Origin: PALSA-350 sp963794165
GTDB taxonomy: Bacteria; Acidobacteriota; Terriglobia; Terriglobales; Acidobacteriaceae
Assembly (NCBI GenBank): GCA_963794165.1
Contig: CAWCCT010000009.1
Location: 1-64,000, forward strand
Direction of reading: 5' to 3'
DNA length: 64,000 bases
The translations under genes and the position numbers were made by a program. Position 1 is the first letter of the stretch. The number at the start of each line of letters is the position of its first letter. Positions 19,501-27,901 of this stretch are shown in pieces. Under the pieces are notes generated by a model. That model saw only the letters and a program-made list of their open reading frames with translations. It did no database searches and was not told the DNA's origin.

Positions 19501-19867
19501 TTCCATCATGACCATGGGCGTGGCCACTGCGAATTCCATTTTGGTGATCAGTTTCGCCCGCGAGCAAATGGAAGAAAATGTTGGCGATGCCCGCGATGCA
19601 GCGCTGAAGGCCGGCTATACGCGCTTTCGTCCGGTGCTGATGACCGCGCTCGCCATGATCATCGGGATGGTGCCGATGGCGTTAGGTCTGGGCGATGGTG
19701 GAGAGCAGAATGCTCCGCTGGGCCGGTCCGTCATCGGCGGGTTGCTGTTCGCGACCCTGGCCACGTTGTTCTTTGTGCCCACGTTCTTTAGCGTGATCCA
19801 CGGATGGCTTGGACGCCGTCGTCAGCAGGCCACGGCCCCCCTGGGCGGGGCGGAATTGGAAGACTAA
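16574..19867 (+). CDS. RND multidrug efflux permease (HAE1 type)
   Basis: A 1097-residue inner-membrane proton antiporter with the 12-helix RND layout: TM1 at residues 12-30, a large periplasmic porter loop, TM2-6 from about 330 to 490, a second porter loop and TM8-12 near the end. The Asp pair of the proton relay is present in GILVDDATVEIENI in TM4. In TM10 the segment VATANSILVISFAR has Ala where AcrB has Lys940, so the relay differs from AcrB; the TM11 Arg segment RFRPVLMTALAM is kept. It starts an operon with the adaptor (4 bases later) and outer-membrane factor. Substrate unknown. Confidence 0.93.
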   Translation: MWIVRLALRRPYTFAVFALLLLILGPLSIINTPTDIFPNINIPVVSIVWQYQGLSAVDMANRIITLTERTLTTTVDNIDHIESQSLDGVAVVKVYFQPKVTVATAIAQITGVSQTQLRQLPQGTTPPLIITYTASSVPILQLGLSGQGLSEQQLNDFGLNFIRTQFATVEGAESPYPYGGKQRQVQVDLNMQALQARGLSPSDVVNAIGVQNLILPSGTVKVGSFEYQLATNSAPSTIAALNDLPIKSVNGAIVYIHDVAHVRDGFPPQTNIVRVDGQRASLMSVLKNGNVSTLDVISKIRALLPLIASQLPPQLRITPLSDQSIFVRGAIGGVVREGIIAGCLTAVMILVFLGSWRSTLIIAVSIPLSILVSLIMLGALGETINIMTLGGLALAVGILVDDATVEIENINRNLEEGKEVEQAILDGAAQIAIPAFVSTLSICIVFVPMFFMGGVAKYLFVPLAEAVIFAMLASYFLSRTVVPTMAKYLLHEHDPAGEKQKQQSRNPLVRAQLAFEHRFEQLRTFYFRLLQLAIGHSTVFLILFFVFTIGSFALLYPWLGQDFFPSVDAGSFKLHLRAQTGTRIEETARLCDEVDTAIRQEIPKSELVSIIDNIGIPYSGLNLSYTSTGVVGTADADITVQLAEKHHPTDGYVQDLRKKLNEQFPGDTFYTLPVDMVTQILNFGLPAPIDIQVIGNNLQGNRVFINRLLKDISYVPGTADLHIQQPFNNPRFLVDVNRSKAQDIGLTQRDVTGSLLVATSGSYQTTPTYWLDPRNGVSYSISAQAPQYDLQSLADLENVPVTMPSAAASITPNPNLSVGASSLTPIGTGAAPSTAPGVQPIQILGNLANLVRGAEPATVSHYNIAPVLDIYGNVVNSDLRSVSDKISQIVAQHRKELPRGSQIVIRGQVQTMNSSFIGLTSGLAFSILLVYLLIVVNFQSWLDPFMIIAALPAALCGIVWMLFITGTHISVPALTGSIMTMGVATANSILVISFAREQMEENVGDARDAALKAGYTRFRPVLMTALAMIIGMVPMALGLGDGGEQNAPLGRSVIGGLLFATLATLFFVPTFFSVIHGWLGRRRQQATAPLGGAELED

Positions 19868-19870
19868 AAA

Positions 19871-21118
19871 ATGGTAGAGAGACGAGAGATGGACCACGAA
19901 AGTAGAGACCAGCGGTCGCAACCGCCGAATGAGGCTCCCGGAGTACCTCCCGATGCTCCGCCCCTGTCCGGCCGGGTCGCCGTGGTGGCCATCGTGGTTC
20001 TTTTGATCGTGGCCGTGGTGCTGGCGATAGGCGGGATCGTGCCCCGGGTGCGCGCCCGCACCAAGCTGAAAAACGATACCGACGCCGTGGCCGCGCCCGC
20101 GGTGATCGCGCATCCACCAACGCAAGGTAAGACTGGGCAGGAGATTATTTTGCCTGGCAACGTCTACGCCTACAGCGATGCGTCGCTTTACGCGCGTACC
20201 GACGGTTATCTCAGCAAGTGGTACTTCGATATAGGCGCGCACGTCCGGCAGGGTCAGTTGCTTGCGGTCATCGCCACCCCCGAAGTGGACAAACAACTGC
20301 TTCAGGCGCGCGCAGATCTCAGCACGGCTCAAGCCAACGCCGGTCTGGCCAAGACCAACTCCACCCGCTATCAGGGACTGCTTACGCAAAACGCGGTTTC
20401 AAAACAAGACACAGATACCTTTGTCAGCCAGGCGGCGTCCACCAGTTCCACGGTCGAGTCCGCCCAGGCCAACGTGCAGCGGCTCGAGCAGCTGCAATCG
20501 TTCGAAAAGATTTATGCCCCCTTCAGTGGAGTCATCACCGCCCGCAATGTCGATGTCGGGCAACTGATCAACTCAGGGAGCGGGACGCAATTGTTTCGTA
20601 TCTCTGCGATTAACGTCTTGCGTGTCTACGTCAACGTTCCTCAGATCTATTCTCAGGTCGCGATCCCGGGAAGCACGGCGCAACTTACCCTTTCCGAATT
20701 TCCTGGACAGTCGTTTACCGGCAAACTGGTGCGAACGGCGCGAGCGATTGATCCCAGCTCCCGCACGCTGCTGGTAGAATTCGACGTCGATAACCGCGAT
20801 GGCAAGCTCATGCCCGGGGCCTATGTCCAGGTCCACATGAACGTGCATGACGGAATCGCGCCCATGATCATCCCCGTCTCGGCGCTTATCTTTCGCACCG
20901 AGGGATTGCAAGTTGGCACGGTGGTCAAGGGACCGAATGGAGATCAGGCCAAGCTGGTGCAGGTAACGCTGGGACAGGATGATGGAACCACGGTGCAGGT
21001 CATTAATGGCCTCAACTCCGATTCGCAAGTGATCCAGAATCCTCCGGATTCCCTCATCGACGGAGAACCAGTGCGCCTGGTGCAACCGGGCAAGTCTTCC
21101 GGGAGTGCCTCGGAATGA
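19871..21118 (+). CDS. RND efflux periplasmic adaptor (MFP)
   Basis: A membrane-fusion protein of up to 415 residues linking the RND permease to the outer-membrane channel. An N-terminal membrane anchor (VAVVAIVVLLIVAVVLAIGG) is followed by a lipoyl/beta-barrel half (YARTDGYLSKWYFDIGAHVR then QGQLLAVI), an alpha-helical hairpin (residues about 130-200), the second lipoyl half (APFSGVITARNVDVGQLI) and a beta-barrel domain. The ATG at 19889 has the better ribosome site (GAGAGACGAGAG) and may be the true start; the ATG at 19871 lies just after the permease stop. Its stop overlaps the next gene by four bases, so the three are translationally coupled. Confidence 0.92.
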   Translation: MVERREMDHESRDQRSQPPNEAPGVPPDAPPLSGRVAVVAIVVLLIVAVVLAIGGIVPRVRARTKLKNDTDAVAAPAVIAHPPTQGKTGQEIILPGNVYAYSDASLYARTDGYLSKWYFDIGAHVRQGQLLAVIATPEVDKQLLQARADLSTAQANAGLAKTNSTRYQGLLTQNAVSKQDTDTFVSQAASTSSTVESAQANVQRLEQLQSFEKIYAPFSGVITARNVDVGQLINSGSGTQLFRISAINVLRVYVNVPQIYSQVAIPGSTAQLTLSEFPGQSFTGKLVRTARAIDPSSRTLLVEFDVDNRDGKLMPGAYVQVHMNVHDGIAPMIIPVSALIFRTEGLQVGTVVKGPNGDQAKLVQVTLGQDDGTTVQVINGLNSDSQVIQNPPDSLIDGEPVRLVQPGKSSGSASE

Positions 21119-22563
21119 AGCTTCCAAGTACCCTGCTTGCGTCGCTGCTGCTGCTTTCCGGTTGCACGGTGGGGCCCAACTATCATCAGCCCACCTCGGC
21201 TACGGCGCCGGCGTTCAAAGAGAGCGCCGTCGTTCCTCCGCCCGACCTTCCCGGCGGGGGGTGGAAGCAAGTGACCCCGAACGACAGCGCGATTCGCCCC
21301 AATTGGTGGGAAATTTATCAGGACCCGCAACTCAACAAGCTTGAAGAGCAGGTTGCTGTTTCCAACCAGACTCTCAAAGCTTCTTACGAGCAGTACATGC
21401 AAGCCCGGGCCGCGATCCAGTACTACCGCGCGCAGTACTACCCCACGGTGCAAGTTGGCCCTTCTGCTACGCGCGAGCGCCAGTCGAGCAACCGTCCCCT
21501 GTATGTTCCCGGCAGCAAGAGCACCTACAACGACATTTTCCTGCAGGGTGAAGTTTCCTGGGAGCCTGATCTTTGGGGCAACATCCGCAGGCAAGTGGAA
21601 GCGCAGCGGGCCACGGCCCAAGCCACGGCTGCTGACTTGGCGAACGTAGATTTAAGCCTGCGCTCGGAGCTGGCAACGGATTACTTTGAATTACGTGGCC
21701 TGGATACCCAGCAGAGGCTGCTCGACAACACCGTACAGCAATACGAGCAATATCTGGCCTTGACCAAGGCCCGGTTCGTGGGTGGAGTCGCGACTGACTC
21801 TGATGTGGCGCTGGCGCAAACCCAGCTTGACCAGACTCGGGCCCAGGCCATTGACGTTGGAGTCGCGCGGGCCCAATACGAACATGCTATCGCCACCCTC
21901 ACCGGAGTTCCCGCTTCGAGTTTTTCCCTCGCCTTCGCGCCGCTCGATCTGCCTTTGCCCCAGGTCCCGGTGGGGGTGCCTTCCCAATTGTTGGAGCGGC
22001 GGCCTGATGTCGCTGCCGCGGAACGGCGGGCCAACGCGGCCAATGCCCAGATTGGGATAGCGATCGCGGCCTATTATCCAACCATCAACATCACCGGCAC
22101 GGGCGGTTTTGAGAGCAGGAGCGCTACTACGTTGATCCAGGGACCGAGCGCGCTGTGGTCGCTGGGAGGCTCGGCCGTTGAGCTGCTTTTCGATGCCGGC
22201 CGTCGTCATGCCTTGACCGAGGAGGCCCGGGCTGGCTATGAGCAGAACGTAGCCAACTATCGCGAAACCGTACTGCAGGCGTTCCAGGAGGTTGAGGACA
22301 ATCTTTCCGGTTTGCGCATTTTGAACAGCGAATCCTCGGCGCAACAACGCGCGGTCGACTCTGCGCGGCGTTCCCTCTCCATTTCCACCAACCGTTACAA
22401 GGGTGGAGTCACCACCTACCTTGAAGTGATCACGGCCCAGACCACGCAATTGTCCAATGAGCGAACCGCCGCAGACATCACCACGCGCGAGTTTGCCGCC
22501 AGTGTGCAACTCGTCAAAGCTCTAGGCGGCGGCTGGGACAACACCAAACTGCCCACCCCCTAA
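21115..22563 (+). CDS. Outer-membrane efflux lipoprotein (NodT/TolC type)
   Basis: A 482-residue outer-membrane factor completing the tripartite pump. The signal peptide ends in a lipobox, LLLSGCTVGPNYHQP, the exact start style of NodT-family lipoproteins, so Cys17 would carry the lipid anchor. Two related halves follow (WWEIYQDPQLNKLEEQV, later LLERRPDVAAAERRANAAN and AAYYPTINITGTGGF), matching the repeated OEP domains that form the barrel and helical tunnel. The ATG overlaps the adaptor stop (ATGA). It ends the operon. Downstream hairpins at 22649-22726 may terminate it. Confidence 0.93.
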   Translation: MKLPSTLLASLLLLSGCTVGPNYHQPTSATAPAFKESAVVPPPDLPGGGWKQVTPNDSAIRPNWWEIYQDPQLNKLEEQVAVSNQTLKASYEQYMQARAAIQYYRAQYYPTVQVGPSATRERQSSNRPLYVPGSKSTYNDIFLQGEVSWEPDLWGNIRRQVEAQRATAQATAADLANVDLSLRSELATDYFELRGLDTQQRLLDNTVQQYEQYLALTKARFVGGVATDSDVALAQTQLDQTRAQAIDVGVARAQYEHAIATLTGVPASSFSLAFAPLDLPLPQVPVGVPSQLLERRPDVAAAERRANAANAQIGIAIAAYYPTINITGTGGFESRSATTLIQGPSALWSLGGSAVELLFDAGRRHALTEEARAGYEQNVANYRETVLQAFQEVEDNLSGLRILNSESSAQQRAVDSARRSLSISTNRYKGGVTTYLEVITAQTTQLSNERTAADITTREFAASVQLVKALGGGWDNTKLPTP

Positions 22564-22648
22564 ACCCCAACAAACGCGGGCTCTTTCCCGGGCCTTCCGT
22601 CGCTGCGGGAAAACCCCCCGGTTGAAGGGGTACGGGCACCTGTGCCAG

Positions 22649-22726
22649 CCCCGGACTTCCAGTCCGGGGGAGCGGGTTTTTAAACCCGCGGAAACGCTCG
22701 GCCGATGAATATAGGGCTTTAGCCCT
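22649..22726. terminator. Cluster of hairpins between convergent genes
   Basis: Three strong stems lie between the end of the efflux operon and the convergent minus-strand gene: CCCCGGAC/GTCCGGGG (22649-22669), GCGGGTTT/AAACCCGC (22672-22689) and AGGGCT/AGCCCT (22713-22726). The second carries internal T and A runs, which lets it work in both directions. They may be dispersed palindromes serving as a bidirectional terminator. Confidence 0.5.
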
Positions 22727-22797
22727 GGTGGCAGCTCCAAAACTGACTTACAGCGCTTATGGCGCTTTTAGCGCATTTTCCTGGGCCAGCTACCGAA

Positions 22798-24138
22798 TCA
22801 GGAACTTCCGCTTTGTGAATTGGGAAGCGAACCCGTGGTGAAAACCTGTTGCGCCTGCCCACCGGCGATGCGGTAGATAACGAATTCACGATCATGCACG
22901 CTGCGCAATTCAAACACCAGGTCTCCGCGGTTATCGGCTCGCGCATCCACCGCATCGACCAGCCGCATTTTCGGCGTTACGTCCAGGTGGTCATCGTCAG
23001 TCACGGATTTAAACAACACCTTGGGAACTCCGTTGAAGTCCGGCTGAGCGATCAGGGTGACGTACTTCGTTTTGCCGGCTTTATCCAGCGTTTCCGCGGA
23101 GTAGACCAGCGTAGCCCCACCACTGAAAGTCAGCTCGTAGGCCTTGAAACGCACATTCGTAAACACCGGCTTGGGGGCAGGTGGTGCAGCAGCAGCCCTG
23201 TGCCGCGCCGTCGTCGCCGGGTGAGCCTTAGGCGTGATCTTCACCGGTGGTGCCGTGGCCGCTATGGCGGCTGCGGCTGCGATCTCCATTTGCGCCTGCA
23301 TCTTGGTGGCGTCTCCGGCATCGGCCCACAGATACACGAACGGATGAGATTCGCGATCGCTGGCATCGGAAATGGCGATCATTTGCTGTATGCCCGAAGG
23401 AACTCCAGTGAGTTGCGCAGGCTGGAACTCGTCCGTCGGTGTCTGTTGCCCATGTGCCATGTGCGGCCGGTCCGGGTCGGCGCCCCCGATTGCCGTTTCA
23501 GGCGCCGAAGCCGTCTCCGTGCTGCTGGCGCTGGGGGCGGGACTTGAACTGGAACTGTCCGCCCGCCTGCGCAACGTGGGGCGATCCGGGTCGCCGGCAG
23601 GAGGATTGCTCGAAGCCGGCGGGTTGGGAGAAGACGAGGATGTATCCGTGGAAGTAGTGCTGCCGCTGGAACCCTGGCCCTTGAAATGGGGTCGGCCGTT
23701 GTTGCCCCCATCGTTGACCACCTGGGGCATGTTCCTGCCTTGCTTCGGCTTCGCCTTCTTGGGCGGAGGAGCCATTGGCTTCCACGCGCCATAGCCAAAC
23801 CAGTAGCCGTCCACGTCCTGTGCGGTGTTGATATCAAAAATGCCGCGGGCTACCCCGGCGTCTTCCAGCACATATTCCGTTCCTGGCTCCAGGGCCAGAG
23901 GCTGGGGCTTAGCCAGGTACAGGCCGCCGGGCTGGTACTGTTCGCCGTCGAATACAGAGATCGGGATGATGCGGCTGGCGCTTGGCTTTCCCATCTCCCC
24001 GGTCCACTCGAGCACCGCCACCGCCCGCACGGCGGGCGCAGCTTTCTTGTTGCTTTCCATTCGTCCCGGGTACTGCGCGCCCGCAGGCGCAGCCAGCGCA
24101 AGCAGCAGAATGAGGCTGCGCGCGGCATTCTTCATCAT
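22798..24138 (-). CDS. Secreted Ser/Pro/Ala-rich protein of unknown function
   Basis: A 446-residue protein with a clear signal peptide (MMKNAARSLILLLALAAPAG, cleaved near AGA-QYPG). Residues about 30-110 form a compact N-terminal part (GGLYLAKPQPLALEPGTEYV), followed by about 100 residues of low complexity rich in Ser, Pro, Thr and Asp (140-240), an Ala/Pro/Lys-rich linker and a C-terminal part ending YRIAGGQAQQVF. The phrase DPDRPTLRRR / DPDRPHMAHG recurs on both sides of the Ser tract. I do not recognise the family. The frame is open upstream to 24669, but the Met pair at 24138 begins the signal peptide. It is divergent from bcp across 48 bases. Confidence 0.75.
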   Translation of the reverse strand: MMKNAARSLILLLALAAPAGAQYPGRMESNKKAAPAVRAVAVLEWTGEMGKPSASRIIPISVFDGEQYQPGGLYLAKPQPLALEPGTEYVLEDAGVARGIFDINTAQDVDGYWFGYGAWKPMAPPPKKAKPKQGRNMPQVVNDGGNNGRPHFKGQGSSGSTTSTDTSSSSPNPPASSNPPAGDPDRPTLRRRADSSSSSPAPSASSTETASAPETAIGGADPDRPHMAHGQQTPTDEFQPAQLTGVPSGIQQMIAISDASDRESHPFVYLWADAGDATKMQAQMEIAAAAAIAATAPPVKITPKAHPATTARHRAAAAPPAPKPVFTNVRFKAYELTFSGGATLVYSAETLDKAGKTKYVTLIAQPDFNGVPKVLFKSVTDDDHLDVTPKMRLVDAVDARADNRGDLVFELRSVHDREFVIYRIAGGQAQQVFTTGSLPNSQSGSS

Positions 24139-24186
24139 GGAATAATCTCGTTGCATTGCATCTCGTTTTGGGGAAGGACTTTTCTC

Positions 24187-24651
24187 ATGCAAGTGAACGA
24201 CAAAGTTGCTGACTTCACGCTGCAGACCGAAGAAGACAAGACCGTGCACCTGAAGGATTTCAGCGGCAAACCGGTTGTGCTTTTCTTCTATCCCAGGGCT
24301 GACACTCCCGGTTGCACCATCGAAGCCTGCGGCTTTCGTGACGTATTCAAGAAGATACAGCAGGCCGGGGCTGTCGTTCTGGGTATCTCTCGCGACACAC
24401 CCAAGGCGCAAAAGAAATTCAAGGAGAAGTACAACTTGCCCTACACCCTCCTTGCAGATGTAGACGAAGTAGTCTGCAAACAGTTTGATGTTCTCAAGGA
24501 AAAGAACATGTACGGCAAGAAAGTGATTGGGATTGAGCGGACCACATTCCTCATCGGCCCCGATCAGAAGTTGCTCAAAATCTTTCCCAAGGTAAAGCCG
24601 GAGGGGCACGCCGAAGAGGTACTTGCCGCGGTCAAAGCAGTCCATGGCTAG
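24187..24651 (+). CDS. bcp: Thioredoxin-dependent peroxiredoxin (BCP type)
   Basis: A 154-residue peroxiredoxin that reduces hydroperoxides with thioredoxin. The catalytic site YPRADTPGCTIEACGFRD has the peroxidatic Cys43 and, five residues on, the resolving Cys48 typical of 2-Cys BCP proteins. The fold markers VVLFFYPRAD and GIERTTFLIGP are present. No signal peptide, so it is cytosolic. The ATG has GGGGAAGG upstream; an apparent longer frame from 23686 lies opposite another gene and is not used. The stop overlaps the following glycosylase start by 8 bases, so the two repair and detoxification genes form an operon. Confidence 0.93.
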   Translation: MQVNDKVADFTLQTEEDKTVHLKDFSGKPVVLFFYPRADTPGCTIEACGFRDVFKKIQQAGAVVLGISRDTPKAQKKFKEKYNLPYTLLADVDEVVCKQFDVLKEKNMYGKKVIGIERTTFLIGPDQKLLKIFPKVKPEGHAEEVLAAVKAVHG

Positions 24652-25207
24652 ACCCCGTAAGGGGGCCACTCTCGTCTCCCGGAAGTTTTATCTGGATACC
24701 CCCGACTTGGTAGCCCAAAAGCTGCTGGGGAAGCTGCTGGTAAGAGGCGGCATGGTGGGCCGCATTGTCGAAGTAGAAGCCTATTTCGGCGAGGCCGACC
24801 CCGCGGCGCACACCTTTGTCGGCAAGACGGCAAGAAACGCAGTGCTCTTTGGGCCACCAGGCCATGCCTACGTCTACTTTATCTACGGCATGTATTACTG
24901 CCTCAATGTGTCCTGCGAGCCGGATGGCCGGGCTGGCGGCGTCCTGTTCCGCGCCCTAGAGCCCATCTGCGGTTTGACAAATTCAACCAATGGCCCGGGG
25001 CGGCTGTGCCGCGCCATGGGGATAACCCGCGAGCGGGATAACGGCACCGACCTCACCTCGCCGGACTCGGACCTGCAAATTCAGGATGACGGCTTTGTGG
25101 CCGGCGATATCCTGGTCACGCCCCGAATAGGTATCAGCAAGGATGCTGAGCGTCTGGCCCGCTACATTCTGGCCGGCAACCCCTTTGTCTCCAAACGCGG
25201 TGCCTGA
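24644..25207 (+). CDS. DNA-3-methyladenine glycosylase (AAG/MPG type)
   Basis: A 187-residue base-excision repair enzyme that removes alkylated purines from DNA. Family marks are LVAQKLLGKLLVR, RIVEVEAYFGEADPAAHTF with the catalytic Glu, RNAVLFGPPGHAYVYFIYGM and LNVSCEPDGRAGGVLFRALE. The length fits the bacterial form. The ATG at 24644 overlaps the end of bcp; an in-frame start at 24623 lies deeper in bcp and is less likely. A dispersed palindrome lies just downstream. Confidence 0.92.
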   Translation: MARPRKGATLVSRKFYLDTPDLVAQKLLGKLLVRGGMVGRIVEVEAYFGEADPAAHTFVGKTARNAVLFGPPGHAYVYFIYGMYYCLNVSCEPDGRAGGVLFRALEPICGLTNSTNGPGRLCRAMGITRERDNGTDLTSPDSDLQIQDDGFVAGDILVTPRIGISKDAERLARYILAGNPFVSKRGA

Positions 25208-25246
25208 ATCCTTCTCACAGACCGCGGGTGTCCTTCCCAAGAATGC

Positions 25247-25391
25247 CGGGTGCCCCACATCTCGCTCGTTTTTCGCGAGATGTGGGATACCACGAATGTC
25301 GGTTTCTAGCCCTCGAACACCCAAACAGCTGCTTGTCGAGAGCTGTGGAATCCCACAGCTCGCAAAAAACAAGCGAGATGTGGGGCACCCG
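25247..25391. repeat. Dispersed palindromic element, copy 2
   Basis: The arms GCCGGGTGCCCCACATCTCG at left and the inverse GCGAGATGTGGGGCACCCG at right enclose hairpin arms as in copy 1. The core differs from copies 1 and 3, and one arm has drifted (GCAAAAAACAAGC). It fills the gap between the glycosylase and panC, which converge on it. Confidence 0.7.
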
Positions 25392-25431
25392 TTTTCGCTA
25401 TAACTGGAGATCCAGCGGGGAGATGGTTTCC

Positions 25432-26277
25432 TCACCCCTGCAGCAGCAAATTATCGATAAGCCGGGTGCTGCCAACCCGGGCCGCCACTGCCACCAGGGT
25501 GCCTTCGCGAACGTCGGTTATATCCTCTAAAGTCAAAGGGTCAACGACCCTCAAGTAATCCACCTCAATCGCAGGTTCTTCCCGCATAACTCGCAACGCC
25601 TCAGCAAGCAGCTTGCCCGAGTCGTGCTCGCCGCCCTGAAACTGCCGCTGGACAGCGATCAGAGCCCGGGAAAGAACCAGCGCCTGCCGCCGTTGTTCGG
25701 CGCTCAGGTTGCGATTCCGGGAGCTCATCGCCAGCCCGTCCGCCTCGCGCATAGTCGGACAAACCTCCAATTGGACCCCAAACCGCAAATCCAGCACCAT
25801 CTTGCGCAGGACGGCGACCTGGGCGGCATCCTTCTGCCCGAAAAAAGCCCGCTCCGGTGAAAAGATATTGAGCAGCTTCGACACCACCGTGGCCACCCCG
25901 CGAAAGTGTCCTGGGCGGGAAGCTCCGTCCATCCGATCACTCAGCCCTGCAACCTCGACGAAAGTGCTGGCTCCCGCCGGGTACATCTCCTCCACCGAGG
26001 GAGCGAAGACCAGATCGACCCCCGCGTCTTCCAGCGTCCGGCAATCCTGCTCAAAGTCACGCGGGTAGCTGGCAAAATCTTCTCTGGGGCCAAACTGGGT
26101 CGGGTTCACGAAGATGGAGACTACCACCACATCGCAGGATGCCTGCGCGGCGCGCACCAGGGATAAATGCCCCTGGTGCAAAGCTCCCATGGTAGGCACC
26201 AGCCCTAGGGTCTTATTCTCCGCTCGAACTCGGGCGCACGCGTTCCTGGCATCAGCGATAGTCTTGAGCACCAACAT
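25432..26277 (-). CDS. panC: Pantoate-beta-alanine ligase
   Basis: A 281-residue cytosolic enzyme joining pantoate and beta-alanine with ATP to give pantothenate, the precursor of coenzyme A. Motifs are LVPTMGALHQGHLSLVRAA with the HxGH nucleotide site, VVVSIFVNPTQFGPREDF, FFGQKDAAQVAVLRKMV and the KMSKS-like MREADGLAMSSRNRNL. Full length. The ATG lies 3 bases after the panB stop, so panB and panC form an operon. The convergent gap contains a dispersed palindrome. Confidence 0.96.
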   Translation of the reverse strand: MLVLKTIADARNACARVRAENKTLGLVPTMGALHQGHLSLVRAAQASCDVVVVSIFVNPTQFGPREDFASYPRDFEQDCRTLEDAGVDLVFAPSVEEMYPAGASTFVEVAGLSDRMDGASRPGHFRGVATVVSKLLNIFSPERAFFGQKDAAQVAVLRKMVLDLRFGVQLEVCPTMREADGLAMSSRNRNLSAEQRRQALVLSRALIAVQRQFQGGEHDSGKLLAEALRVMREEPAIEVDYLRVVDPLTLEDITDVREGTLVAVAARVGSTRLIDNLLLQG

Positions 26278-26280
26278 GGG

Positions 26281-27183
26281 CTATGCTTTGCGCCGGCTTT
26301 CTTCCTGAAGCAGAGCCGCCAGCGCCTCTTTGCCCAGATGGTAGCTTTCCTCTTCGCTGGGGAAATTGCGTCCCTGCACGTCGGCGCGATAACGATGGAC
26401 CGCATCTGTAATCAAAGCCGCGGCATCGCCATACCGGCGGACAAATTTCGCTTGCGGCGAGAAGGACATATTGATCAGATCGTGCAATACCAATATCTGG
26501 CCATCGCATTGCGACCCCGCCCCAATGCCGATGGTCGGGACGTGCAGAGCCGCGGTGATGCGCTGGGCTACCTCGGTAGGAATGCCTTCCAGCACCACCG
26601 CAAAGGCGCCGGCTGCTTCCAGGGCAAGCGCGTCTTTCACCAGGTGATGGATGGCGGCGACCGATTTACCCTGCACCCGGTAGCCGCTCATGCGATGGAC
26701 GGACTGGGGGGTAAGTCCAAGATGCCCCATTACCGGCATCTCCGCGTCCGTGAGCCGTTTCACCAGGTCCAAACGGCTCGCTCCGCCTTCGAGTTTCACT
26801 GCCTGGGCGCCGGCCTCCTTGAAGAAGCGTGTGGCGTTAGCGATCCCTTCCCCCGTGCTCACCTGGTAGGAGCCGAAAGGCATGTCCGCCACCACCATCG
26901 CGTTCTTGACCGCGCGGCGCACGGCGCGGGTGTGAAGCAGCATCTCGTCCATGGTGACGGGGAGGGTGTTTTCATAGCCCATCACCACCATGGCAAGAGA
27001 ATCCCCAACCAGAATGAAGTCGACCCCGGCCTCGTCCACCAGCCGTGATGTGGCATAGTCGTATGCGGTCAGGGCCACGATGGGTGTGCCGTGGGATTTC
27101 TTGTCTTGAAGTGTTTGAATGGTCACCCTGGATGCCCGGGCAGACGAAGATGGATCCGCAGTGCGGAAATGCGTGAGACTCAT
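26281..27183 (-). CDS. panB: 3-methyl-2-oxobutanoate hydroxymethyltransferase
   Basis: A 300-residue enzyme making ketopantoate from alpha-ketoisovalerate and methylene-tetrahydrofolate, the first committed step to pantothenate. Family sequence includes VALTAYDYATSRLVDEAGVD, ILVGDSLAMVVMGYENTLPV with metal-binding Asp, MPFGSYQVS, KLEGG, and MGHLGLTPQSVH. The ATG at 27183 has GGAG six bases upstream; a TTG two codons earlier is also in frame. The folate-handling gene folD lies 7 kb away and could supply the cofactor. First gene of the panB-panC operon. Confidence 0.96.
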   Translation of the reverse strand: MSLTHFRTADPSSSARASRVTIQTLQDKKSHGTPIVALTAYDYATSRLVDEAGVDFILVGDSLAMVVMGYENTLPVTMDEMLLHTRAVRRAVKNAMVVADMPFGSYQVSTGEGIANATRFFKEAGAQAVKLEGGASRLDLVKRLTDAEMPVMGHLGLTPQSVHRMSGYRVQGKSVAAIHHLVKDALALEAAGAFAVVLEGIPTEVAQRITAALHVPTIGIGAGSQCDGQILVLHDLINMSFSPQAKFVRRYGDAAALITDAVHRYRADVQGRNFPSEEESYHLGKEALAALLQEESRRKA

Positions 27184-27247
27184 GGTCAACTCCAGTGCAA
27201 CTCCCCTTAGGGATGCTGCCCGATCGGTACCGCTAAGAAGTATACCG

Positions 27248-27901
27248 TTAAACCGCCGGGGGGAGGAAGTACTGCTTGCCTTTGATGGGCTCGGACAGAC
27301 GTTTGAGCAGTAGCTCCAGATCCCGATTGCGATTCACAAAGTCGATCTCCGAGGTGTCGACGACCAGCAGGTCGCTGGCGGTGTAGTGGAAGAAAAAGTG
27401 TTCGTAGGCCTTCGCTACCTGTTCGAGGTAGGCGTCACTGATGGCTTGTTCCTGGGTTAACCCCTTGCGTTTCAAGCGCTGCTTCAGCACCTCGGGAGAA
27501 GCCTGCAGGTAGATCACCAGGTCCGGGGTGGGCACCTCGCTGCGAAAGATCTGGTAGTAGCGGTTGTAGAGAGCCAGCTCCGCATCGGTCAAGTTGATGT
27601 AAGCAAAAAGCTTATCTTTTTCAAACAGGTAGTCAGCCACGATCGGCCAGGGTTCGCTGCCGGCCAAGTCTTTAGCCGCCTGGCGCATTTGATCGTACCT
27701 TTCCACCAGAAACCACATTTGGGTAGGGAGCGCCATTCCGCTCGAATCCTGGTAGAAGCGCTCGAGGAAGGGGTTGTTATCCGGCTCCACGATGTGGCGG
27801 GCATGCAGGGTTTCCGCCAGGATACCGGCCAATGTCGACTTGCCGGCGCGGATCGGCCCGTCGATGGCGATGAATCTGGGAGTGTCAAAAAACTCTGCCA
27901 T
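27248..27901 (-). CDS. Deoxynucleoside kinase (dAK/dGK family)
   Basis: A 217-residue kinase phosphorylating deoxynucleosides for salvage. The P-loop is FIAIDGPIRAGKSTLAG; VEPDNNPFLERFYQD matches the EPxxNPFL motif of bacterial deoxyadenosine/deoxyguanosine kinases; the RYDQMRQ segment and the RLKRKG lid follow. No signal peptide. The ATG at 27899-27901 shares its bases with the ATG of an upstream start for the divergent polysaccharide deacetylase frame. The preferred nucleoside cannot be decided from the sequence. Confidence 0.85.
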   Translation of the reverse strand: MAEFFDTPRFIAIDGPIRAGKSTLAGILAETLHARHIVEPDNNPFLERFYQDSSGMALPTQMWFLVERYDQMRQAAKDLAGSEPWPIVADYLFEKDKLFAYINLTDAELALYNRYYQIFRSEVPTPDLVIYLQASPEVLKQRLKRKGLTQEQAISDAYLEQVAKAYEHFFFHYTASDLLVVDTSEIDFVNRNRDLELLLKRLSEPIKGKQYFLPPAV

